NCBI RefSeq assembly: GCF_008124835.1
Contig: NZ_VNHW01000008.1
Location: 124,001-188,000, forward strand
DNA: 64,000 bases
Source of the DNA: Blastococcus xanthinilyticus
Lineage (GTDB): Bacteria > Actinomycetota > Actinomycetes > Mycobacteriales > Geodermatophilaceae
Direction: 5' to 3'
Of the stretch, positions 16,596-24,363 are shown one piece after another. The translations under genes were made by a program, and so were the position numbers. Positions within the stretch are counted from its first letter, which is position 1. Every line of letters begins with the position of its first letter. Under the pieces are notes generated by a model. It ran no database searches. It worked only from the letters and a program-made list of their open reading frames with translations, and was not told the DNA's origin.

Positions 16596-16805
16596 ATGCG
16601 CTATCTCGCGTACCTGGACACCGCGCTGACCGCGCTGGCGGCCCGCCTGCGGGGCGAGGACCCGGAGAGGGGCGACGTGCCGGGCTGGGTGATGGTGACG
16701 GTGATGACGGCGGCGCTGGTGCTGGCGATCCTGGCGGTGTTCCAGGAGGCGATCGTCACCGCGGTGCAGAACGCGCTGAACTCGGTCACCGGCGCTGGTG
16801 GCTGA
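16596..16805 (+). CDS. Small pilin-like membrane protein of the Tad locus
   Basis: A 69-residue protein with a charged N-terminus, then PGWVMVTVMTAALVLAILAVF, a single hydrophobic helix, and a short tail. The ATG at 16596 follows AGGAAGGA. Position between tadC and the TadE-like genes is where Flp pilins or small TadE-associated proteins lie. It lacks the usual G/E-containing prepilin cleavage site at the start of the helix (GDVPGW precedes it), so it may not be a canonical Flp. It overlaps the next gene by 8 nt. Confidence 0.7.
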   Translation: MRYLAYLDTALTALAARLRGEDPERGDVPGWVMVTVMTAALVLAILAVFQEAIVTAVQNALNSVTGAGG

Positions 16806-17217
16806 GCACGGACCGCACGAGGTTTCTCGCGACGACGGCGAGCGGGGCAGCGCCGTCGTCGACTTCGTCATGGTCTCGATGCTGATCATGACGCTGCTGC
16901 TGGCGGTGCTGCAGGTGGCGGTCTACGTGCACGTGCGCAACGTGGTCACCGCCAGCGCCCAGGAGGGCGCCCGGTACGCGGCGAACGCCGACGTCGACTC
17001 CTCGGCCGGTGCCGGCCGGACGGTGGAGATCGTGGCGCGGGCGACGTCGGAGCAGACCGCCCGTGGGCTGGCCTGCACGTCGGGGGAGGAGCTGGACACC
17101 GGCGGGGCGACGCTGGTGGTGGTGCGCTGCTCGGGGTCGGTGCCGGCGCTGCTGGCGTCGCTGGGGAACCTGCTGCCGCTGGAGGTCACCGGCCGGGCGA
17201 TGAAGGAGTCGCCGTGA
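16798..17217 (+). CDS. tadE: TadE-family pseudopilin-like protein
   Basis: 139 residues from GTG 16798. It carries the TadE signature ERGSAVVDFVMVSMLIMTLLLAVLQ: a Glu-Arg-Gly-Ser entry into one membrane helix, then a periplasm/surface-facing region with paired Cys (LACTSG, VVRCSG). TadE-like proteins are minor pseudopilins of Tad pili. Overlaps both neighbours, so it is translationally coupled. No cleavage site assigned. Confidence 0.85.
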   Translation: MAEHGPHEVSRDDGERGSAVVDFVMVSMLIMTLLLAVLQVAVYVHVRNVVTASAQEGARYAANADVDSSAGAGRTVEIVARATSEQTARGLACTSGEELDTGGATLVVVRCSGSVPALLASLGNLLPLEVTGRAMKESP

Positions 17218-17681
17218 GTTGGCTGCGCCGGCGGCTGGGCATGGTCGCCGAGGAGCGCGGGTCGGCGCTGGTGGAGTTCGTGTTCATCGCGCTGGTCGTG
17301 TTCGTGCCGCTGGTCTACATCGTCGCCGGGTTCTCCGCGGTGCAGCGCGGGGTGTTCGCCTCGCAGGCCGCCGCGCGGGAGGCCGGCCGGGCGATGGGCA
17401 CCGCGCCGGATCCGGTGACCGGGCACGAGCGGGCGCTGCGGGCCGCGCAGCTGGCGGTGGAGGACCAGTCGGTGGCGGCCACCGACATGCGGCTGGCCTA
17501 CGCCGCGGCGGGGTCGACCTGCGACGCGGCCGGCTCCTACTCGCCGACGCTCGCGCCGGGGGAGGAGTTCTCCGTCTGCATCACCGTGACCGTGCGGATC
17601 CCGCTGCTGCCGGAGTTCATCGACGCCAACACCGCCACCGGCCAGTTCGTCGTCGAGCGCAACCGCTACGTCGACGGCTGA
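17214..17681 (+). CDS. Second TadE/TadF-like pseudopilin
   Basis: 155 residues from a GTG overlapping the TadE stop. The start of the membrane helix again reads EERGSALVEFVFIALVVFVPLVY, the TadE/TadF pattern. A Cys pair (STCDAAGS and FSVCITV) in the outer domain may form a disulfide. It ends the tad operon, 6 nt from the stop of the convergent serine protease gene. No prepilin peptidase (TadV), TadZ or RcpC/CpaB gene is present here, so they must be elsewhere. Confidence 0.82.
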   Translation: MSWLRRRLGMVAEERGSALVEFVFIALVVFVPLVYIVAGFSAVQRGVFASQAAAREAGRAMGTAPDPVTGHERALRAAQLAVEDQSVAATDMRLAYAAAGSTCDAAGSYSPTLAPGEEFSVCITVTVRIPLLPEFIDANTATGQFVVERNRYVDG

Positions 17682-17687
17682 GCCCGG

Positions 17688-18491
17688 TCAGCGGGTGTTC
17701 GCCCGGATCCACGCCATGAGCTGCGGGGTCAGCCGCGCCGCGACGTTCGAGGTCACCGCACCGCTCCGGTTCCGCGGCCCGCGCGCGACGTGGACGGCGA
17801 TGAGCACCCGACCGCCCATGGAGGGGTGCCGGCGCACCCACACCGGGCTGCCGCTGTGTCCGGGCTTGGTGTCGTTCAGGTAGTGCAGCAGCAGTCCCTT
17901 CGCGCGCACCGTCGCGGAGTAGGTGCGCCACTGCGAGCTGCCGCAGGGCAGCGGACGCGCCGCGGTGCCGCACTTGTCGCCGGGATAGCCGCTGATGTTG
18001 ACCTTCAGCACGCCGGTGGCCTGGGGGAGCCGGCCGTCGATGCTGCGGCCGACGGGATCCAGCCGGCCGGCGCTGTGCCGGATGCTCCAGACCCCCGAGC
18101 GGGTGCCGATCGGCGTGCGCAGCCGCAGCAGGGCGACGTCCGGCGGGCCGCCCTCGTCGGCGGGGCCGAAGCCGGCGTGCCAGAGCAGCGCCGCGCTGCC
18201 GCGGGTCGTCCCGAACGGCGCCGCCGGGCCGTTGCGGGCGGGCGTCACCACGATGTCCGCCGGATCGGCGCCGACCAGGTTGTGCGCCGCCGTGAGGATG
18301 GTCCGGGGCCCGATCAGGGTGCCGGTCCCCATCCAGCCGCCGCCCCCGGCCGGCCGGTTGTGCAGGTGGCAGATGTAGCGGAACGGTGCCGCGGTGGTGT
18401 CCCGCACCAGCACGCGGGTGTCCCGGCCGAGCACCTCGGCCTCCAGGGACGGCTCCGGTGGGGCGGCGGGCAGCAGGGCGGGGAGGGTCAT
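17688..18491 (-). CDS. V8/trypsin-like serine protease of the novel operon
   Basis: A 267-residue chymotrypsin-fold protease. The triad is visible: His70 in TAAHNL, Asp118 in PPDVALLRL and Ser213 in GHSGSPVW, with GTGTLIGPRTIL preceding His, the pattern of V8/glutamyl endopeptidases. The ATG at 18491 has no signal peptide, so unlike most relatives it is predicted to be cytoplasmic or exported by another path. It is the last gene of a seven-gene minus-strand operon, 30 nt after the 379-residue protein. It might process a partner made by the operon (inference). Confidence 0.85.
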   Translation of the reverse strand: MTLPALLPAAPPEPSLEAEVLGRDTRVLVRDTTAAPFRYICHLHNRPAGGGGWMGTGTLIGPRTILTAAHNLVGADPADIVVTPARNGPAAPFGTTRGSAALLWHAGFGPADEGGPPDVALLRLRTPIGTRSGVWSIRHSAGRLDPVGRSIDGRLPQATGVLKVNISGYPGDKCGTAARPLPCGSSQWRTYSATVRAKGLLLHYLNDTKPGHSGSPVWVRRHPSMGGRVLIAVHVARGPRNRSGAVTSNVAARLTPQLMAWIRANTR

Positions 18492-18521
18492 CGCCGGCGT
18501 CCTCTCTCGGTGCTGGGGGTG

Positions 18522-19661
18522 CTACATGAACCGCGCCGCGGGCTGCCGCGGTGGCCGGGCCGGTGACGGCGCGGGGACGGCCGGGCTGGGCCGGAGGGTG
18601 ACCCGCCGGCCCGGGTCGGCCGCCACGATGCCGATGGACTGGGCGCTGGTCCGCCACTCCTCGGCGTCGTCGGCGATCAGCTTCAGCTTCGCCTCGAACT
18701 GCGGCCGGGACTCCTCGAGCACGAACTGCTGCCCGAGCCACCGCAGGATGCGCCGTCCGGTCACCGCCATGCGCTGCCGCGGTGAGGTCACCGGCGTGAT
18801 CCCGAAGTAGCGGGTCAGCACCTCCTCGATCACGTCCCACGCGTTGTCCGCGCCGAACAGCCGCTTCACGTCCTCGGCGCCGACGATGCGGAAGGCCTCG
18901 TCGAGCAGCTGCATGACCTCGATCCGCATCACCGCGACGTTGCCGTACGAGGTGAACTTCAGGTTGTTGCGCAGGTCCAGCCCGGCCCGCCGGACGATCG
19001 CGATGCTGCCGAAGCTGGGGTCCTGCGCCCGGTCGCGCATGACCTCCGAGATCCGCCGGTCCCGCCAGAACTGGGCCACCTGATCGTTGAAGGTGACGAA
19101 CAGCGGGTGGAAGTCGCCGTTGCGCCGGGCTCCCGGGGCCAGCGGCCCGCGGCCGTAGCCGAAGGCGCGCAGGTAGGCCGCGCGCCGGTCGCGCTCGGTG
19201 TAGCGCAGCACGTCACGGCGGTCGAACCGGTAGAGCCCGGTCGCCCCCTCGCCCGCGCTCAGCCGGACGGAGCCGGCGTCGAACAGCTCCTTGAGCTTCT
19301 GGACGACGCGGAACACCCCGATCCGCTCGTGCTGGTAGAGGTAGTACAGGTCGGCGATGCCGGTGATCCGCTCCGAGGTGACCTGCTCGTCGTAGGGCTG
19401 CACGCCCCGGGGCAGCGGGATCCGGTCGATCACCGGCGGCGCCTCGGCGCCGAACCCGATGAGGGCGTTGAGCCCCGGGTCGACCGGGTGCCCGTCGGAG
19501 TCGGCCGAGTCCAGCGCCTCGAACCGGCTCTCGACCGCCGAGGCGATGACGTCGGCCAGCTCCGGCTGCCCGGCGAGCCGGGAGGCCAGGCGGCCGGTGA
19601 GCGCGTCGATCACCGAGGCCTGCAGATCCTGCAGGCGCTGTTCGTCTCCGGCGGTGGCCAT
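18522..19661 (-). CDS. Unknown 379-residue protein of the novel operon
   Basis: No family recognised. It is soluble and rich in charged residues. Residues about 95-160 (ERITGIADLYYLYQHERIG, then VVQKLKELFDAGSVRL) look like a helical/winged domain; a central part (HPLFVTFNDQVAQFWRDRRISEVM) and LKFTSYGNVAVMRIEVMQLLDEAF follow. The last 40 residues are Pro/Ala/Arg-rich and disordered. Starts at ATG 19661, 7 nt after the PASTA gene. The DALT..RLA segment near the start may be coiled coil. Probably a structural or scaffold partner. Confidence 0.75.
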   Translation of the reverse strand: MATAGDEQRLQDLQASVIDALTGRLASRLAGQPELADVIASAVESRFEALDSADSDGHPVDPGLNALIGFGAEAPPVIDRIPLPRGVQPYDEQVTSERITGIADLYYLYQHERIGVFRVVQKLKELFDAGSVRLSAGEGATGLYRFDRRDVLRYTERDRRAAYLRAFGYGRGPLAPGARRNGDFHPLFVTFNDQVAQFWRDRRISEVMRDRAQDPSFGSIAIVRRAGLDLRNNLKFTSYGNVAVMRIEVMQLLDEAFRIVGAEDVKRLFGADNAWDVIEEVLTRYFGITPVTSPRQRMAVTGRRILRWLGQQFVLEESRPQFEAKLKLIADDAEEWRTSAQSIGIVAADPGRRVTLRPSPAVPAPSPARPPRQPAARFM

Positions 19662-19667
19662 GGCTGG

Positions 19668-21851
19668 TCACTCCTTTCCCGGGTCGTCCTGGTCACTGCG
19701 GGAGCGGCCGTCGTCGTCGGCGTCGGTGGCGTCGCCATCGGCGTCGTGGTCGTCGGCGTCGTCGTCGGCGTCGGCCGAGGCCGCGGTCGCCCGCGATCGC
19801 CAGGCCACGTAGGGGTCCTCGTCGAGCAGCGGCACCGTGCCGAACACGTACCCGTGCTGATCGCCGGCAGCGGCCTGAGTCGGGCCCTCGGCACTCGCCT
19901 CCTCGGCCCTGTTCTCGGCCGCCTGGCGCTGGAACTCGGCCACCACCTGCTTGATGCGCAGCGCCGCCAGGTCCAGCGCGTCGCCGCGGTCGAACACCGG
20001 GTCACCGGACGACGCTCCCCGCCTCGCCGGTGCGAAACGGCGCAGGAGGGTGACCACGCTGCCCACGGCGGCAACCGCCTGCCTGATGTCGTCGGGGCAG
20101 TCGTCCTCCGAGCCGGACGCGGTGCGCCACAGCTGACCGCCGGCGCCCAGCACCTGGCGGACGGCGTCACCGACCGCCGGTGCGATCGCGCACAACTGGT
20201 CGACGAGGTCGCCGCTCCCGTCGCCGCAGGAGACGCGCAGGCACACCTTTTCGTCGACCGGCAGGACGGTGCCCTCGCCGGGATCGGAGTCGACCACGCG
20301 GCCGAACGCGATGTCCGGATCGTCCACCGGCCGCAGCTCACCCACTCGCAGGTCGGCGTCCCGCAGCCGGCGCTCGGCCTCCGTGACCGTCGTGCCGCGG
20401 GTGCGCGGCACCGCGGTCTGCGCCAGACCGGCGGCGTAGTCGACGACGACCTCGCTGCCGCGCGCCACCTCGGTCCCTCCCGGCGGGGACGTCGCGAGCA
20501 CCCGGTCGACCGCGCCCCTGCGCACCGCCCGGCCCTCACCCAGCCGCAGGCGCAGGCGGCTCTGCCGGAGCAGCTCGGTCGCCTCGTCGAGCGAGCGGTC
20601 GATGACGTCGGGCACCGTGGTGGACTCCGTGCGCGGTGCTCCCGGCGCCTGGCCGGGCGGGGGGACCAGGAGCTCCAGCTCGTCGACGAGCTGGTCGTAC
20701 TGGGTGACGAGCTCCGCCAGCGCGGACCGCACCCGGGGGGTGCCGAAGCCGCCCCCCACTTTCGCCTCGCTCGCCTCCCGCAGCAGGGCCGCGACGGCGG
20801 CGGCGTTGGGCAGCACGTACTCGGCCAGGGCGATCCGGCCGTGGTCGCGGGCCAGGTTGGCCGTCTGCCGGCCCACCGCCTGCCCGGCCCAGTCGAGCAG
20901 CTGCTCGACGCTGAGCCGGTCCCGCGGGCGGGAGGGGAGCGGCAGCACCAGGATCTGCCGTTCGGCGGGGCCGACGTAGACCGAGTCCAGCGCGTCCCGC
21001 ACCCGGTCGACGGCCTCGCCGATGGTCTGGAAGGTCAGGTCCAGGTGCCCCAGCCGGCTCCCGATGAACGAGTACCCGCCGCCGTCGCCGTCCAGGGACC
21101 GGGCGTAGGTGTGCCACGATTGCCAGAGCCGCAGCACGTACTCGGCGAGGACCCGGAAGTGGGTGAGGCTCTCCTCCTCCACCGGGGTGTTGGCGCGGTT
21201 GCCCACGTGGCCGTTGCGCCCGGCCAGCGGCAGGACCGGCCGGCTGGCCAGCCCCGACAGGTCGCGCAGGGCGCCGAGCGCGCCCCGCACCTCGTCGGGG
21301 TCGACCAGCGCCGTGCCGTCGGCGGTGCTCCCGAGGAGCACCCGGAGCTGCTGCTCCACCAGGGGCGCCCGGGGGCCGTCGGCCCGCCCGAACTCGTCCC
21401 GCAGCTGCTGCACGGCGGTGCGGATGACGACGGCGAGCGCCTCGTGGTCCTGCTGGTCGCCGGCCGGCCGGAGGCTGGTGATCCGCCCGAGCAGCGGGAG
21501 GCCCCGGTCGACGACGTCCCTGGCCTGGGTGAGCAGGACGGCCTGCGCACCGGTCACCGCCGCGTCGTCGGCGCTCTGGAGCACCAGCCCCGGCGCGGCC
21601 GGGACGTACCGCCGGTGCCCGTCGACCTCCTCCGCCACGAACGACGAGGCGAGCGCGGCGCGGAACCGGTCGACGTCCTCGACCCGGGTCCGGGTGCCGA
21701 TGACGGCGCGCAGCGCGCCGTCGACGAGGCGGTCGAGGTCGTCGCCCGCCTCTCCGCGCCCGCCGCCGCCGGCCAGCGCGTCGGTGACCTGCAGCGGATA
21801 GGCGCTGGCGTCGTGCAGCGCCTGGGCCAGGTCCTTGGTGCTCGTCGCCAT
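19668..21851 (-). CDS. PASTA-domain protein without membrane anchor
   Basis: A 727-residue protein. Residues about 1-400 are helical and of no known family. Two PASTA domains follow, about 408-475 (TTVPDVIDRSLDEATELL) and 476-545 (AVPRTRGTTVTEAERRL...); these usually bind peptidoglycan in Ser/Thr kinases or PBPs. A second helical part and a strongly acidic tail (about 690-727, Asp-rich) end it. There is no signal peptide or membrane helix, so PASTA here must act inside the cell or reach the wall through a dedicated route. Of two adjacent ATGs (21854, 21851) the second has AGGAGG at 6 nt. It overlaps the upstream stop. Confidence 0.82.
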   Translation of the reverse strand: MATSTKDLAQALHDASAYPLQVTDALAGGGGRGEAGDDLDRLVDGALRAVIGTRTRVEDVDRFRAALASSFVAEEVDGHRRYVPAAPGLVLQSADDAAVTGAQAVLLTQARDVVDRGLPLLGRITSLRPAGDQQDHEALAVVIRTAVQQLRDEFGRADGPRAPLVEQQLRVLLGSTADGTALVDPDEVRGALGALRDLSGLASRPVLPLAGRNGHVGNRANTPVEEESLTHFRVLAEYVLRLWQSWHTYARSLDGDGGGYSFIGSRLGHLDLTFQTIGEAVDRVRDALDSVYVGPAERQILVLPLPSRPRDRLSVEQLLDWAGQAVGRQTANLARDHGRIALAEYVLPNAAAVAALLREASEAKVGGGFGTPRVRSALAELVTQYDQLVDELELLVPPPGQAPGAPRTESTTVPDVIDRSLDEATELLRQSRLRLRLGEGRAVRRGAVDRVLATSPPGGTEVARGSEVVVDYAAGLAQTAVPRTRGTTVTEAERRLRDADLRVGELRPVDDPDIAFGRVVDSDPGEGTVLPVDEKVCLRVSCGDGSGDLVDQLCAIAPAVGDAVRQVLGAGGQLWRTASGSEDDCPDDIRQAVAAVGSVVTLLRRFAPARRGASSGDPVFDRGDALDLAALRIKQVVAEFQRQAAENRAEEASAEGPTQAAAGDQHGYVFGTVPLLDEDPYVAWRSRATAASADADDDADDHDADGDATDADDDGRSRSDQDDPGKE

Positions 21852-22393
21852 CATCGGCCTCCTGCTGCCGCGTCTTCGCTGGTCCGGCCGGCCTCTTCGA
21901 CCTGCGCGCGCACCAGCACGGGTTCGTCCTGCAACCGCTCGACCAGCTCCATCCAGCAGCCGTCGAGATGGCTCCGCAGCGCCCACATCCGGGGCCACGT
22001 CTCACCGATGCCGTCCTGGACCTGCCAGGACCACTCCTGCCACCCACCGGGCCGGTCGTGCGCCAGCCGGCGCAGCCGGGTGAGGGACTCCACCCCCGCC
22101 AGCCCCGTGACGAAGCGCTGCACGGTGGTCTCGCAGGCGGTCGCGCAGGCGGCGAGCTGCTCGGCCAGCCGCACCCTGTCGCGGCGGGCGGCCGCGGTGG
22201 CGGCGCGCTGGGCCGCCTCAGCCAGGCCGGCGAGCCAGCCCTGGACGTCGTCGCAGGCGTCCCGGACCAGGTCCACGACCACGCTCTCGCCGTCCCCCGG
22301 GTGGTCGTCGGTCACCCGGGCGAGCAGCTGCACCCGCTCCTGGAGCTCCCGGACCGCCTGCTGGAGGTGGGTCACCGCCGCGTGCACGGCCAT
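21851..22393 (-). CDS. 180-residue helical protein of the novel operon
   Basis: An almost fully helical, Ala- and Arg-rich protein starting MAVHAAVTHLQQAVRELQERV, with heptad-like spacing to about residue 100, then GGWQEWSWQVQDGIGETW, and a mixed tail. No family recognised. It overlaps the downstream PASTA gene by ATGA and lies 6 nt after the metallopeptidase gene. The coiled-coil character suggests a subunit of a complex with its neighbours. Confidence 0.75.
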   Translation of the reverse strand: MAVHAAVTHLQQAVRELQERVQLLARVTDDHPGDGESVVVDLVRDACDDVQGWLAGLAEAAQRAATAAARRDRVRLAEQLAACATACETTVQRFVTGLAGVESLTRLRRLAHDRPGGWQEWSWQVQDGIGETWPRMWALRSHLDGCWMELVERLQDEPVLVRAQVEEAGRTSEDAAAGGR

Positions 22394-22399
22394 CGCCGG

Positions 22400-23758
22400 T
22401 CACCGCCGCCCGAGGTCGCGGTAGAAGTGGCGGGCGATGACGTCGGGCGGGGCCAGGCGGCGGTCCAGCGCGTGCCGGGCCGCGCCGATCAGGAAGCGCT
22501 CGGGCACGATCCCCGGGTCGATCCCGCGGGCCAGGCGCGCGCCGGCCTCCTGGACCATCGCCTCGTGCCGCTGGTCGAAGGAGAAGACCTGCGCCAGCGA
22601 CCGCCTGCCCAGCGCCTCGAACGGCCGGTAGCAGAGCGTGTCCACGACCAGCGGGACGACGCGGGGCGCCGTCCGGATGAGCGCCTCCGGCGCCGCCGGG
22701 CGGACGCCGCCGTAGGTGCGGTCCCAGACGGCCTGGAAGGCCCGGGCCTGCTCGGGGAACCCCATGCGGGCGAGCAGGACGGTGCTGACCCGCGTGCGCA
22801 GCAACGGCAGGGGGTGCACGCCCGCCGGGCTGTAGGTCGTCACGCTGGCCGGCGACCGGGCGAGGATGTCGATCAGCGAGGCGACGATCGCCGGGCCACC
22901 GAGGAGCAGCCCGAGCAGGTCGGCGAAGGTCTCCCGGTTCCACCGGGCCCAGGTTCCCGCGACCGCCGGCGGCGCGCCCGCCTCCCGCAGCCGGGCGTGC
23001 AGCGCCTCGGGCACCGCGCGCGACAGGCCCAGCTCCGTGTGCAGGTTGTGGCTGATCTCGTGCAGGATCGCGCCGAGGGTCCACGGGTTGACCAGCCGGT
23101 GGTAGGGCAGCTGCACGATCGGGAACGGGTTCGGCTGCGACCCGAGGCGCTGCAGCCGCACGTCACGGCGGAAGGTCGCGGGGGAGAAGCCGGTCCGCAT
23201 GTAGCTCATCGGCGGCGGGGCGGGCACGGACTTCGCCCGGCCCAGGCCCATGTAGACGTCCTGGTAGACGTCGAGGGCGATCCGGTCGCAGGCCAGCAGC
23301 CACGGCCCGTAGCGACTCTGCCGCTGGCCGAAGAACTCGAAGTACCAGTCCCACACCGCCTCGGTGGCCCGGACGGCGCCGTGCGCCTCCTCGGTGCGGG
23401 TCACCAGCTCGCGCAGGGCGGGGCCGGTCGGTGCGGACGACGCCCGCCGCGCCGCCTGCACCACCGCCGACGTCCGGGAGTCGAGCTCGGTGCCCAGCTG
23501 CGCCAGCAGCCGGTTCACCGCCGCGACGTGCCCCGGTGACGGAGCCTGCGGGCCGGTGCCGAACTCGGTGGGTCCGAACGGCCGCAGCGCGGCGGCGTGC
23601 CGGGTCACGTTCAGGGTCTGGGCCCGCAGCCACGACCGCAGCACCCGGGGCGGTGGGGCGGCGGGCGGCCGTGCCGGCGGGCGGCCGGTCGGCCGGGCCG
23701 GCGATGCCGCCCCGCCGGCCCGGCCGGGCGCGGTCCGGGGAGACAGGCTGGTGGTCAT
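22400..23758 (-). CDS. HExxH metallopeptidase-like protein of the novel operon
   Basis: 452 residues. A zinc site is visible: His233-Glu-Ile-Ser-His237 (ILHEISHNLH) and Glu276 in NRETFADLLG, 39 residues on, the gluzincin arrangement. The first 40 residues are Ala/Pro/Gly/Arg-rich and disordered, with no signal peptide. Residues about 55-230 are helical with conserved-looking Trp/Tyr (VWDWYFEFFGQ). No assigned MEROPS family by eye. It may cleave an operon partner or bind metal structurally. Starts at ATG 23758, 47 nt after the 181-residue gene. Confidence 0.78.
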   Translation of the reverse strand: MTTSLSPRTAPGRAGGAASPARPTGRPPARPPAAPPPRVLRSWLRAQTLNVTRHAAALRPFGPTEFGTGPQAPSPGHVAAVNRLLAQLGTELDSRTSAVVQAARRASSAPTGPALRELVTRTEEAHGAVRATEAVWDWYFEFFGQRQSRYGPWLLACDRIALDVYQDVYMGLGRAKSVPAPPPMSYMRTGFSPATFRRDVRLQRLGSQPNPFPIVQLPYHRLVNPWTLGAILHEISHNLHTELGLSRAVPEALHARLREAGAPPAVAGTWARWNRETFADLLGLLLGGPAIVASLIDILARSPASVTTYSPAGVHPLPLLRTRVSTVLLARMGFPEQARAFQAVWDRTYGGVRPAAPEALIRTAPRVVPLVVDTLCYRPFEALGRRSLAQVFSFDQRHEAMVQEAGARLARGIDPGIVPERFLIGAARHALDRRLAPPDVIARHFYRDLGRR

Positions 23759-23804
23759 GGTGCGGTCCCAGGAGCAGGGCGGGCCGCCGGAGCGGCCCGC
23801 CGGA

Positions 23805-24350
23805 TCAGCGACAGGTGCAGCGGCGGGAGCCGGGTGCCGGGACGCCGCCCGCGTTCTTCCGCGTGGCGTGCCACCGGCGGTCCAGGGCGCGGCACCGCTG
23901 GACGGCCCGGCGGCGCTTCGCCGGATCGTCGAGGACGTTGGCCACCTGCTTGGCCAGGCTCCGCGTCGCGGCCTGGGTCGTCAGCGGTGCCCCGCGTCCG
24001 TGCTGGCGGGCGAGGTCGGCGGCGGTCCGCTGCACCACCTGCGGCACCGCCGCCACCAGGCGCCGGGTGCTCGGGTTGCGCCACAGCTGCCGTCCCACCT
24101 TCGCCACCCCGCGGACCAGCTGCGGGGTGGCGCGGGCGATCGCCGGCGCCAGCCTGGTGGCGAGCGGGACCAGGGCGCCGAGGAAGGCCTCGGCCTCCGC
24201 CTCGCTCTCCGCGTTGGCGGCGAGCGCACCCAGGTGCTCCATGAGGAGCGCGGGAGAGGACGCCGCCGGTGGCCCGGCCAGGCCGAGGGCGGTCTCCAGC
24301 TCGTACTCGCCGTCGGCGGTGAAGTACTCGAAGTCGGTGCTGGTGGACAT
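23805..24350 (-). CDS. 181-residue acidic/basic protein, paralogue of the repeat protein
   Basis: The N-terminus is acidic and aromatic (DFEYFTADGEYELETALG), the C-terminal two thirds are basic and helical. Residues about 55-155 (FLGALVPLATRLAPAIARATPQLVR, then RRLVAAVPQVVQRTA, RGAPLTTQAATRSL, QVANVL) align with the C-terminal domain of the 327-residue repeat protein encoded just upstream. It ends RRCTCR. Starts at ATG 24350, 13 nt downstream of that gene. No described family known to me. Confidence 0.75.
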   Translation of the reverse strand: MSTSTDFEYFTADGEYELETALGLAGPPAASSPALLMEHLGALAANAESEAEAEAFLGALVPLATRLAPAIARATPQLVRGVAKVGRQLWRNPSTRRLVAAVPQVVQRTAADLARQHGRGAPLTTQAATRSLAKQVANVLDDPAKRRRAVQRCRALDRRWHATRKNAGGVPAPGSRRCTCR

Positions 24351-24363
24351 GGTGCCCTCCGGA

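Noticed and set aside
19107-22424. 1105-codon open frame on the plus strand
   Set aside because: Antisense to four well-supported minus-strand genes; its composition is Arg/Gly/Ala/His low-complexity typical of high-GC shadows.
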